Part shown: one piece after another, positions 10,681 to 40,931 of the stretch
How the letters are laid out: each line of letters begins with the position of its first letter
Numbering within the stretch: the first letter of the stretch is position 1
NCBI GenBank assembly: GCA_009363875.1
Contig: CM018688.1
Location: 55,467,001 to 55,531,000, forward strand
Direction: 5' to 3'
Source: Mikania micrantha
Lineage: Eukaryota; Streptophyta; Magnoliopsida; Asterales; Asteraceae
DNA: 64,000 nucleotides
Notes under the pieces: generated by a model
What the model was told of the DNA's origin: nothing
The model's input: only the letters and a program-made list of their open reading frames with translations
Databases searched by the model: none
Position numbers and translations under genes: made by a program

Positions 10681-11198
10681 AATTCACATATGTGTGGATT
10701 GGTCAATATGTGAGAATGTGTAGAACGATGTTGACTATTTTGGGTGAAAACGACCCGTTAGTAAATCGTTTTGTGTTCGATTGAATAATGTCACCAAATT
10801 ATATTTGGAACATTATTAGTGTATATATATGGTGTTATGTAATATACTTGGGAAAATAGAGGGGTGATCTTACTTAGTTCTAACGAACTAATGGTGATTT
10901 AAATGTGGTGTTTACGTGTACAAAAGAGTTAGGTGATCGGTGAAAGTGATCGGGATCGAACATGAAGGCTTGGGTGGTGGTTTGAAGTTAATAATCAAAC
11001 CTTTTGTGAAAATTTCTCATAAGTTAACTTATTTTAAGTATGTGGATATACTTAAACATGTTTATAATGTTTGTATGATGTACAGTGTGTGTGTTTACAA
11101 ACAAAACACAGAAATTTTTCTGGGACCTAAACGAAAACCTTAAATAGGTGTTTTAAATGTTCGAATGGGACATAAAGTAACATGGGTGTTACAATATG

Positions 11199-11625
11199 GA
11201 TGCTTGCTCCATTATCTAAGTACCAAATTCCATCTTTTTGGCCTCAGATAGATACAAACTAGGCAGAATCTTAACTTTTTTCAAGAATTACTTCTTCTTG
11301 ATCACATGTTTCCATCAAAAGTGTTGGGTCTTCCTCTTCTAATGTGAGGTAAGGTTCTTCTTGTCTTCTTGGCTTTGAACATTTATTAATGAAATGTTCA
11401 TATTCATTACAATTAAAACGTCTTACAGTGCTAAAGTCTCTCTTTGGTATATTATTGTCAAACAGACGATTTTTACCAAAGCTTTTCCAACAATATACAG
11501 TCCCTGGTAAATGAAATTTTAAATCCGAGTTACGAAAGTGAAGCGTCCCATTCACAAACTTTATGCAGAACACAAAAGACGGTACAAAGACATCGAGTTT
11601 CACGCTTGCACTTGCTCAAAAGATG
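11199..11625 (-). pseudogene. copia Gag zinc knuckle and protease motif remnant
   Basis: On the minus strand, a damaged CCHC knuckle (FNCNEYEHFINKC) has lost its second Cys and one spacer residue. Acidic residues follow, then WYLDNGAS at 11201-11224, a copia protease active-site motif with DNG where DTG or DSG is usual. Between them the frame is broken. The right limit of the element near 11625 is approximate. Confidence 0.65.
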
Positions 11626-11698
11626 ATATATTTAACATTTATGTGTGTGATAATTATTGATACATTTACAGAAAACAAGCAGGTTGATGATAAAGGTC

Positions 11699-30212
<18,514 letters not shown>

Positions 30213-30402
30213 TTAAATTACTGATTTTGAACATTAACCAGTATCAAACATAGCAGAGTGACTAAGATAATATTAAATCTAATGTCTTACCATCATGATG
30301 TTTAATTAAACATAGAAGAGTGAGTCAGATAATCAACTCTAACGACCAATATGATGTTTCATTTCACAACCGACCTCAAGAAAAAATAAATTAAAGACCC
30401 AA

Positions 30403-30723
30403 GTAGTCGAAGGCGCTAGCCCCAAAGGGTGAGCATGTGGCCAACGCACAAGACACTTGTAATGTAAGGGTCTCTCTAAGCAAGACACACAACATATAAA
30501 AGCCATTTTTAGAGGTTTTAGAGATGTTTAGGCTGAATCTAGGCGATTCTAGATGTTTCAGATCATTTTTAGCGGATTTAGATAGGTTTATTTCAGAATT
30601 TAGAGGTTTATTTCAGAATTTAGCTGGAATCGTCGCCTGAGTGCCTTGATGGACACAGGGCATGACTGTTAAACATCCCATCGCCTGGCCACCTAGGTGA
30701 TCACCTTTTGTGCCTTAGACTAC
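30403..30723. mobile_element. Possible MITE in the leader intron
   Basis: The ends GTAGTCGAAGGCGC and, reversed, GTAGTCTAAGGCAC form a 14-bp inverted repeat with two mismatches around 321 bases. A 21-bp segment (GGTTTATTTCAGAATTTAG) is doubled inside. No target duplication was found, so the boundaries are uncertain. Confidence 0.4.
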
Positions 30724-31271
30724 GCAGCTGAATATCTGATCTCTGTTCACAATTTTTAATGGCACATTCTTGAAAAAAAAATTACAAATCAGATAATATG
30801 ATTTTAATTAATCAAATTACGTTTCTAAAACTATACGAATATAACCATCCTTTACTGAAGTCAATCATCAGACAATATCTAAAAAATAGCTCCAAGAGGG
30901 TTCGAATGATCGCAAAAACATCACACAAAATCTAACCTATAGAAATTTACTACATACCACAATCAAATCCACTTTGCAGCTTTTAGATCACGATTTGAAA
31001 TTTAACGTGCGATTATGGGACAACTATTACAAATTCAAATTTCAACTACATCAACTGAACTATAAATTTTAAATTTTAAAAGAACCGAATTACAAAGTAT
31101 TTACCCCTAAATTTTCATCGGCGATCAAAACGAACACAAAGAATTAAGAGCAGTTCAGACAATTAAACACAAAACAGATAAGCAGTTATAGCAAAATGTA
31201 AATGAAATCCATACACCAATAGTAGAAATCGAGTGATCGGAGACGATTGGTAACAGCAAAAGTAGGCCAAC

Positions 31272-31380
31272 CTGCGTCAGAGAGACAATATGGAAAGCGT
31301 GTATGATAAGAAATGCGTTCCACAGAGGTACAGAATAAGACAGTTCCCCTAGTGCTAAGTACCGTACCCTTCGTTTTCAC
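31272..31380 (-). other. Probable 5' untranslated exon of the aspartic protease gene
   Basis: A donor (GACGCAG|GTTGGC) at 31271 would pair with the acceptor (TTTGATTGCAG) at 30194, giving a leader intron of 1078 bases just before the ATG. Plant aspartic protease genes often have such a leader intron. The transcription start is not visible; 31380 is a guess from base composition. Confidence 0.4.
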
Positions 31381-31902
31381 GTATGTTTAAATTATTGTAG
31401 TACTCTTTAATACATGCAATTGATCGGAGACGTCTTTTTTTTATTTTTCCAAATTAAGTCTATGTTCTTGAGTTTATTTACGGAGGGAGAGAAAATAAAA
31501 TCCAAAAAAAGATAAATATGTTTGTGTGTATGAGTTTTATTTAACGAGTAAAAGGAAACGAAAATAACACATGTTTTGTTTCCGAGTTTCATTTACGCTA
31601 TGTTTCCGAGTTTATTAAAGGAGAGAAGTGAAACGAAAAGAAATGAATATAATTCTTTCCTTCCGAATCAGAAAGAAACAAAAGCTAAATAATTTTGTCT
31701 ATATAATGATACTCTATGAACCGACCGATTTTACAACAATCCATTTTCAGCCGTAAACCGGTAACATAACTGAAGCAGATATAAGCTTGAAAAGTGGATG
31801 ATTTATCCTATAGAGGTGTGAAGCTTGCATTTTTTTGTGGGCAAACGATGTGGGACAACCAAATCTACTATTGTAAGAGGGCTTATTTGCTTATATCAGT
31901 AA

Positions 31903-32328
31903 ACTAGATTATTGACCTGTGTATTACACAGAAATGTATAAAATAAATATTACAAAGCAATCCCTGATAGTAACGTAGTTATAAAAATAATATAAAAGTT
32001 CCAATACTTTTAAAATAAGAAAATAAAAATATATTTTATAAAAATCTAAACACTTTTCTAAACAATACAAATAAGAATAAGGATCAAAATTTAATTGAAA
32101 ATGGAAAGATTGAAATAATTACATTTTCATTAATATTAAAAAAATGAATATTAATTGTTTTTCTTCAAATTTGGAAATTTGACTTTATTGTAATAAATGA
32201 AATTGATTTTAAATGTGTTGAAAACGCCACATGGATAGCCTATAACCACGACACGTGACAAATGTGATGTGGATATGCTAATATAACGCCACGTGGCATA
32301 TTGTTATTCATTTATTATATAGTATAGA
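31903..32328 (-). mobile_element. Short Helitron (426 bp)
   Basis: Read on the minus strand it begins TCTATACTATATAATAAATG after an A and ends with a perfect 6-bp-stem hairpin (CTGTGTAATACACAG), then 9 bases and CTAGT, followed by T. These are the standard Helitron marks, including insertion between A and T. It carries no gene. A phrase ACCAAATCTACTATTGTA occurs just outside both ends. Confidence 0.85.
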
Positions 32329-33394
32329 TATGTCTACCAAATCTACTATTGTATGTTGTAGTTAATTGGATGAAAAGATTAACTTATTTTAGATTAATTA
32401 TGATTTATGACATCTTTCGGTTTTTATATCCAGTCTGACCGGTTTGATCAGTAAACCAGTAAGATGACCGGTTCACTATCCGGTCCAGTTTCAAAAACAT
32501 TGGTTATGCACAAACCGATTAATCATTTAGAAATCGTTTAGTGATTAGTTGAACCGGTTAATTGATTGGTTTAGGTTCACCGGTTTTTCCGTATGCAAGT
32601 TTGGTTCAAACTTATTTTTTGCAACCTATGGAATTAATCCGATTAACTAGTAAAACCGATTCAAAAACTGAGGTTTTTTTTCATACTAATATAATTTTTT
32701 TAAATTAAATTAAAAAAATCTTTTAAACAAATTAAATAAAAGTCTTTTATTTCATTACACAAAATTATAATAAATACAAAACAAAAATTTTAAATCTAAA
32801 CTAAAGCTATAAACTAAGTAATTGAAAATGTATTTGCTAAATAAAATTAATAAATATTGAACAAAACAAATAAAACTCCATAAAAATATTTTGTTCATTA
32901 CACAAAATGTAATAAACAAAACCAAAATATAAATCTACAAAACAAAAATATAAATCTAAAATAAAGCTATAAATTAATTAATTAAAAACGTATTTGTTAA
33001 AAAAATTGATAAATATTGAACAAAACAAATAAAACTCCATAAAAATATTTTCTAATATTTAAAATGCAGAAATATGCTTTATGAATTATGAATTTATTTT
33101 TTTAAAATCATTTTTATGTTAAAAAGAATTTTAAAAGATAATATTTTCAAATTTTGAATAAATATATATTGAAATGTGTTTTTACGAATTCTTGAAAAAA
33201 ATGGTTTTCAAAAACATGTTATGATTTGTTAAATTCATTTAGTATGAATTTAATTAGGTTTTATTATAAAATAATTTAAGCATTTTTCAAAAATTAATTA
33301 AACTTTTACGCAATAATTAAAATTGAATTTTAGTATTTTTAAAATCATTATTATAAAAGAAATATGGATGCATTATGGAGAAATGACTAAAACT
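32329..33394. other. AT-rich intergenic DNA, no gene seen
   Basis: Between 32410 and 32680 the motif ACCGGTT and its variants recur about ten times, suggesting an old palindrome-rich MITE without clear ends. From 32690 to 33390 the DNA is very AT-rich, with a roughly 120-base segment (AAACAAATAAAACTCCATAAAAATATTT) present twice, near 32860 and 33020. No coding frame is convincing. Confidence 0.5.
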
Positions 33395-33485
33395 CGGTTG
33401 GGACATGCGGCTTAGGGACTCGAACCCACGCCACTCACCTCAGCTGGCAGCCTTAGCCTTGCTACCACTAGGTTGAGAGATTGGG
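33395..33485 (-). mobile_element. tRNA-like (SINE-type) fragment
   Basis: On the minus strand, TAGTGGTAGCAAGG resembles a pol III A box and GTGGGTTCGAGTCCC contains an exact B-box match, about 40 bases apart. The arms do not fold into a complete tRNA, so a SINE or SINE fragment is more likely than a tRNA gene. No clear 3' tail or target duplication was found. Confidence 0.35.
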
Positions 33486-34127
33486 ATGTTGACCGAACTA
33501 GAATCAGTTTAATCTTATACAGATTCATTAATCGAGTTCCAAAGCACATGAACCCTACATCAAATTAAGATCAAATTCATCAAAACCATGACCTATGAGT
33601 GATCAAAAGCTAAGGGCTTTTGATCCTCACTTGATTCTGCATCTTTTGGTGTAAGGTATTACCTGTTTGGTTATTCAATTGTGTGAGTTCAATTAAGCAG
33701 TGTGGTCCGGCCGTTCTTGAGCTTGAATTGCACTCAAAAGAGGTTGTGCGCTCTTGTTTCTTGCTCAGACAAGTACGTAAATGACAAAGGAACCGAACTA
33801 AGTGTTTTATTTGAAATTTTACACCCATTATGCGTAGGTTCTGGTTCTCGGTGGACCGTAATAGTTTTAGGAATGATTTCGTATTAATTTGCTTGTTAAC
33901 GGATTAATTCATTATTGGAATAAATCACACAGGATCTAAAGTTGCCATAAATGCTATTGATCCAGCTGTTCACGCGTAGTTTTGAGCTCGAAGGAAATTG
34001 GGTTGCATTTCGGGTTTGGTTTGGGTTGACAAGTAATTAAGGGGATTGGTTTGGGAAATTTTCCACTTCAGCCTCTCAAGTAGTGAAGTTTTTCATTTCG
34101 AGTTTAAACCTTCTTTGACCTTGTAAC

Positions 34128-34168
34128 TTATTGTTATTGTTATTGTTATTGTTACTGTTATTGTTATT
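34128..34168 (+). repeat. (TTATTG)n microsatellite
   Basis: About six near-perfect TTATTG units with one C substitution. Confidence 0.9.
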
Positions 34169-34396
34169 AATATTATTATTAACAATATTATTACTATAAA
34201 TTTAAATTGTTTTTTAACAGAAAACTCCCGATCATCCGGGATCACCATGGCAAATAGATCATCATTCTGCCCGAATAACAGAGGGTGATGACCTGACCAA
34301 CCCGCCCAAGAGGAAACCTACAACTAGTAAAACCCCATGGGCGATGGCTCAACCCTAAGAAATATTTAGATTATAACTAATATATATTGGTGTGTG

Positions 34397-34418
34397 TATA
34401 TATATATATATATATATT
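34397..34418. repeat. (TA)n microsatellite
   Basis: A TA run after TGTGTG. No element is evident at either edge. The surrounding 34170-35440 is AT-rich with no gene seen. Confidence 0.9.
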
Positions 34419-34814
34419 TCTTTTTTTAATCTTTTTATTTATATTTTTAAAATTTGACTTATAACTTTTTAACATAATTATTTTATAAAATAAATTATTA
34501 GAAGATAATTAATATCAATATTATTAATGTAATAAAAATTGTTCGTTGAGTATATTTGCATAGTAAAATATATTTATCATATATACTAACACATATCTAT
34601 AGGTGTATGAATACAAACGTTTCAAGGACTTTTTTTATTAAGGATTAAGCACGATACTAATTAAAAATTGATAGAGAAAACCCTAGGGATTACAACAACA
34701 ACATGTATACACACACACATAACAACAACAAACTTTAAGATTTAGTGCACAAATCTTGGTAAGATAAAAACATTTTATCAAATTTATATAAGACTCATGA
34801 TGTACATGCATGCG

Positions 34815-34870
34815 CGCACACACACACACATACATACATACATACACACAGAGACAGAGACAGAGACACA
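34815..34870 (+). repeat. Compound (AC)n-(ATAC)n-(AGAC)n microsatellite
   Basis: GCGCACACAC runs into CATACATACATAC and then AGAGACAGAGAC. It gives rise to a spurious short frame on the minus strand. Confidence 0.9.
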
Positions 34871-35470
34871 TGCATAATAGTAATAAAACTTTAATAAGAA
34901 AATACTAAGATATATAAATCTTTTATAAAAACATTTAAGTTATAAATATGTAATCAAAAGTTTTCTAAACTTTAAAAAGAATTTAGCATAAAATAACAAA
35001 AAACTTTAAATAGGAGGGACTGAAATTGCAAACTTAGGAAAACAGTTTGTGATTAGAACAAAGTTTAAATGAAACTGGTAATAGCTCGAAAGATTAAGGA
35101 CCATTCCTGTAAAAATGAAATTTCTTTCTCCTTTCTCCCTTGATTCCACCCAACTGAAACTGGGCTAACTTGAAATTCGACATAAATGTAACATTTACGA
35201 AATTCCAGTGACTTAGACCAATGTTTGAATTTTTGTAAAACTCTAAATAAACTATCATGGAAAATCATGTCACTTGACAAAGTGTGTAATCAAAAAATAG
35301 GAATATATATAAGCATATATGTGTGTGTAATTTAATTTGAGATTATAAAGTGTTAAATTAAAAGTTACAAAAATTTAAATAAGTGTGTGTGTATGCATAT
35401 ATATGTAGATATATACATTAACAGATGATAAAACTTATGTAAGTGTGTATATATATATATATATATATAT

Positions 35471-36481
35471 AGGATTTGAATCAAATGAAAACTCGATCTT
35501 AAAGAGAAAACTCTTAAACTCTATCTCAACCCTTGGATCAACTTTTTTTCTTTCTAATTTATTAATATGAAAAGGGTATGATAGTCTTTAATCATTCACT
35601 CATAAATATAATAATTTATCTCTTTCTCTCTCATTTAAAATCACCCATATATATAATAATTTATTAATATTAAATTTCGCTCTCATCTATCTCTTCTCTC
35701 TCCATCCATTTAAAAAAAATATTTTTTAAAATGTTCAAAACAACAACAAAAATGTATATTTTTTATACAAAATAAAAAAAATATTTTTAAAAGAAGATAT
35801 AAAAAATTACACATGCGTATAAATAAAAATGTACAACTTTTAATACACAATGTACACTTTACTCGAAATATACACATGTGTATACTTTATATATTTAATA
35901 TTTATAAAATATTACACCTACACATGTGTAGTTTTTGGTGTTTTGGTTAATTTGATGTTTTTTTTATAAATTTACACATGTGTAATTTTTTGTTTCATAT
36001 GTAAAATACACATGTGTAATATTTATTATGGTTGAGAATATGTAATATTGTGTTTGTATAGTAAAATTTTTGTTTGATACACATGTGTATATTTTTTGTT
36101 TTTCTTTAAAAAAATTACTTTTTTTTTATTTTGTTAGTCAAACATAAATAAAAAAAGAGAGGAGAGAGGAGAGAAAAGAGATAATCTGAATAATTAATGA
36201 AGAGAGAGGAGATAGAAGAGAGGAGAGAAAGAAGAGAGAGGAGAGAGAATCTGTATTAATTAATGAAGAGAGATGAGAGAATGTGAAAAAAAAGTCACTT
36301 ATACCCCTCAAAGGGTAAATCAGATATTTTTTTCTCAAAAACCCCATTAAAATATTTAACTTTAATTGTGGACCACATGTTTTTTCTATTTAATTAATTA
36401 AAATCTAAAATAAGTTTGATCAAACGGTCCACGTAGGGTTTAAGGGTTTTCTCTTTAAGATCGGGTTTTCAAAGGATTCAA

Positions 36482-36486
<5 letters not shown>
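35471..36486. mobile_element. Long-TIR element flanked by (TA)n, about 1.0 kb (element A)
   Basis: The left end AGGATTTGAATCAAATGAAA and the reversed right end AGGGTTTGAATCCTTTGAAA continue as an inverted repeat of roughly 50-55 bases at about 80-85% identity (shared core CGATCTTAAAGAGAAAAC). TA runs flank both ends (35449-35470 and 36487-36516). The interior has several TACACATGTGTA palindromes and GAGAGAGG purine runs, but no protein. The layout recalls Micron-type elements that insert in TA microsatellites; membership of that group is not established. Confidence 0.75.

Positions 36487-36516
<30 letters not shown>
36487..36516. repeat. (TA)n tract shared by elements A and B
   Basis: One TA run is at the same time the right flank of element A and the left flank of element B. 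Confidence 0.95.
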
Positions 36517-36520
<4 letters not shown>

Positions 36521-36899
36521 TGAAATATTTTATAACCCTTATCTTTTCCTACAACTACATAACCTATTTCAAACAATAACAAAGTTACACATAAGCTTTT
36601 AATTAAAATATTAGAAAGGACATCATAATCATTTTACTTTTTATAAGTTTTTCCCCCCTCTTTTTTAAACATTAATAACTTTTTTATAATATATTATTTT
36701 TTTAAAAAAATTGCACAATTATATTCGTCTCATTTTTCTCTTTAATTCCGTTATATTCTCGACTAATTTTTTTTTTACTTTTTTTAGATGCCATATATTT
36801 ACATCATTGTAACGAGTTTAAACATAACAAATTTATTTGAAATTTTTTCTAACAATGATATATTACAGTGATGTAATTTACATTGACGTAATTTACCGT

Positions 36900-37020
36900 G
36901 GTGTAATTTACGTTGACGCAAAATTCGGTTTCGGTTAATTCGGTTTCGGTTCGGTTTTTTCGGTTAATTTGGTTCCGGTTAGGTTTTTCCGGTTAATTCG
37001 GTTTCGGTTCGGTTTTTTTT
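36900..37020 (+). repeat. CGGTTTCGGTTAATT minisatellite
   Basis: Tandem variants of CGGTTAATTCGGTTTCGGTT, about six half-units, lie inside element B. Confidence 0.8.
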
Positions 37021-37084
37021 GGCTTTTTGCTCATCCCTAATTTGTAACGAGCCTAAATATAACAAATTAGTTTGAATTTTTTTC

Positions 37085-37265
37085 GAACAATGATAAATTA
37101 CATCACTATAATTATCATTGTTAGAGAAAAAAATCAAAATAATGTGTTCTATTACATCACTGTAATTTATCATTGTAATTATCATTGTTAGAGAAAAAAA
37201 TAAAATAATGTGTTATATTACATCACTGTAATTTATCATTGTTTGAAAAAATTCAAAATAATGTG
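37085..37265. repeat. Repeated palindromic segment inside element B
   Basis: The unit containing AATGTGTTATATTACATCAC, AATTTATCATTGT and a run of A occurs about three times. Each copy holds a short inverted repeat (TTACATCACTGTAATTTA). Confidence 0.65.
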
Positions 37266-38033
37266 TTATATTTATGCTCGTTACATCGATGTAAATAATG
37301 AACAATGAGAAAAAAAAATTAAAAAAACTAGTCAACATTATAACAGGAAATAAAGAGAAATTTACATCACCTTTGCTGGTGAAGTGAACTGCAAAAATTC
37401 AATAATATTTGTTTGATATTAAACAAATATCTTGGAGAGTTTGGAGTATTAATAATTCTATTTGGAATGTTTTTTGTGGGATTATTTGTATGTGCATAAA
37501 AACGATTTGTTGACTTTTTGGGTTAATGTTTCTTGGGGTGGGTATATTGGTTTGTTTTATAATTTTTTTTGGTGTTATATATTTTTTCTAGACATAGGGA
37601 TCAATGATAATGTCATTGTAAATTACTTCATTTTGTGTTACATCACTTCATTTTTTGTTACATTACTGTAATTTACCATTTTTAGAAAAAATTTCTAATT
37701 AATTTGCTATCTTTAAGTTCGTTACAATGATGTAAATACATGATATAAAAAAAAACAAAAAAAAACTAGTCGAGACTATAACGAAATTAAAGAGAAAAAT
37801 GAGACGGGTATAATGGTGCAATTTTTTTTAAAAAATAATATAGTATAAAAAAGTTATGAATGTTTAAAAAAAGGGGGTAAACTTTAATTAAATAACAAAT
37901 GTCCTAAATGCCCTTTATATTAAAAAAAAGAATCTGACACGTGTCACGATCCTATACACTTACCTTTTTAAAGTAATCATTGGATGATAGTTAATGGGTT
38001 GTAACAAAAGATAAGGGTTATAAAAAATTCCAT

Positions 38034-38068
<35 letters not shown>

Positions 38069-38071
<3 letters not shown>

Positions 38072-39465
38072 AACTTAATAAAGCTTTAAAATTACTAAGT
38101 TTAATGAACTTCAATGTTTAAAATATAAAAATAAAATGCTTATCAACATTAAATTACGTTTCTATAAAATTTAAACAAGTCCTAAAAGATAATAATAAAG
38201 TTTTATAATTTTTTATAAGATTTTAAACAAAAATAATAATATTAGAAAACCTCGAGGGTCATCTTTGCCAAATCTGAAATTGTTTGTGTGTGAGAGATTT
38301 CGGGTGAAAAATGGCACTAGGCATAAACAGGAGGCTGTTTTGCCAAAAACCCTCAAAGTTTTGGCCTCCTCCCCTTCCCCCATTCGAACCCCCTGCACAC
38401 TAGTTTTCTAGCCATTGCGCAATCCAGAGCATTAATGACACGATACATGCTAGGTTAACCTCAGCCACCATCTTACTAAGCAATTTAATGCCTTAATTCG
38501 ATCATGCACGTGTTAATCACTATTAATTACACTTACGAGAATCTTAATTTCATCTATAACTTGAATCGAGCAATCCTGTAATTACAATTTAAATTAATTC
38601 AACACACACGCATTAACATCCCTCTAAATCTCCATGAAGCATCAAAACGATCTAAGATCACTCTAAAGACTTGATTTAAACTCAAGAACAATCACATCTT
38701 AAAACGAAAATCGAACTCGCTATCCTTATACAATTACAAGCAATTTATACATGCAATACACTCGTTATTAAACACTAAACAAAAGCCCTATGAATTCAAG
38801 GTTCACGTTTGATCATTGATTCGAATTCGAAGAGAATTAGAGGCTAGGGTTTTGGGTTTTTGTAAAAACAACTTAGATAGGTTAAGCATATTTTGTTTCT
38901 AGATCCTTCAACGTGCCCTCACCCAGCCCATCGATTAAGACGCCTGAGTTGGGGAGAGGGAGGATGCGAGAATTCGAATCTCATTCAAGCGGCCTAGGGT
39001 CGGTTTTTGCCAAAAATCTCCATTTTATTACTTTTTAACACTTTTAAAAATCCATAAAAATTTTATAAAATATATAATGACTTGATATATATTCTGGAAA
39101 CTTTTATATATCCTGAAATCAAGCTTTAAATCATTTCTTTATTTTTAAACTTTTATAAATATTGTAATAGTCATTTTAATCTACAAAAATCACAACAAAT
39201 TATGAGAAATATATAGAAAGCTTTAAAAATTATTACAAATTAATTTTAAATATTCTGAAATTATTCAGAATAATATTTTCTTTATTTTACCTTATTTAAA
39301 TATTAACAAAGGTTTAGAAATCATTATTTTAACTTATAAAAATAGTATACAAAATATATTAAGTCATAAAAATATGAAAAAATTCAGAAACTTATTTAAG
39401 AACTTATGAAATATTTTTATAAAAACTAAAAGCCATTTTTATTTAAATCATTGTATTTTAATCCC
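38069..39465. other. AT-rich DNA without genes; one or two tRNA-like fragments
   Basis: Near 38370-38440 (minus) GGGGGTTCGAATGG resembles a B box, with an A-box-like ATGGCTAGAAAAC upstream. Near 38920-39000 (plus) GAATTCGAATCTC is a weaker B-box match. Both may be SINE pieces. The rest (39010-39465) is AT-rich with no structure I can name. Confidence 0.35.
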
Positions 39466-40868
<1,403 letters not shown>

Positions 40869-40931
40869 TCTTACTATTATAATAAACAAAGATGTTCATT
40901 TGCCACTTGTCACATTTTAACACAATATTGT

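Larger units (their letters stand above)
7966..11193 (+). mobile_element. Gypsy solo LTR (3.2 kb) with organelle DNA inside
   Basis: The left end AGCAACAACCGG matches the TGTAACAACCG start of the gypsy LTRs at 43211 and 50402 (minus strand) with two changes in the first ten bases. The right end is GGGTGTTACA. ATATG at 7961-7965 and again at 11194-11198 is a 5-bp target duplication. Near 8060-8110 the sequence resembles the same LTR family (AACGTGGGAGAAAACCGTGCGCG). No gag or pol lies inside, so this is a solo LTR. Its middle (about 8910-9884) is plastid and mitochondrial sequence, and its right part carries a 35-bp tandem repeat. Confidence 0.75.
7060..11625 (-). mobile_element. Degenerate Ty1/copia element on the minus strand, interrupted by a gypsy solo LTR
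   Basis: Read on the minus strand, the order is Gag zinc-knuckle remnant (11271-11603), protease active-site motif (11201-11224), GAG-pre-integrase (7342-7629), then integrase core (7072-7230). Gag and protease are separated from the rest by the solo LTR at 7966-11193. Removing that LTR and one copy of the 5-bp duplication ATATG makes the copia frame run straight through, which proves the nesting. Stops and missing parts show an old copy. Its 5' part abuts the 3' flank of the protease gene. Confidence 0.8.
36517..38035. mobile_element. Second long-TIR element flanked by (TA)n, about 1.5 kb (element B)
   Basis: The left end GAGATGAAATATTTTATAAC and the reversed right end TAGGATGGAATTTTTTATAA share the core TTTATAACCCTTATCTTTT over about 45 bases. 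(TA)n flanks both sides (36487-36516 and 38036-38068). It is unrelated to element A in sequence. Inside are a TTCGGTT minisatellite and a set of inverted TTACATCACTGTAATTTA-type repeats. No transposase frame is seen. Confidence 0.72.

Noticed and set aside
33395..33485. Possible functional tRNA gene
   Set aside because: A- and B-box words are present, but the arms do not pair into a full cloverleaf, and an acceptor stem is missing. A SINE fragment is the better reading.
36138..36347. 69-codon minus frame rich in Ser and Leu
   Set aside because: It is the translation of GAGAGAGG purine runs inside element A.
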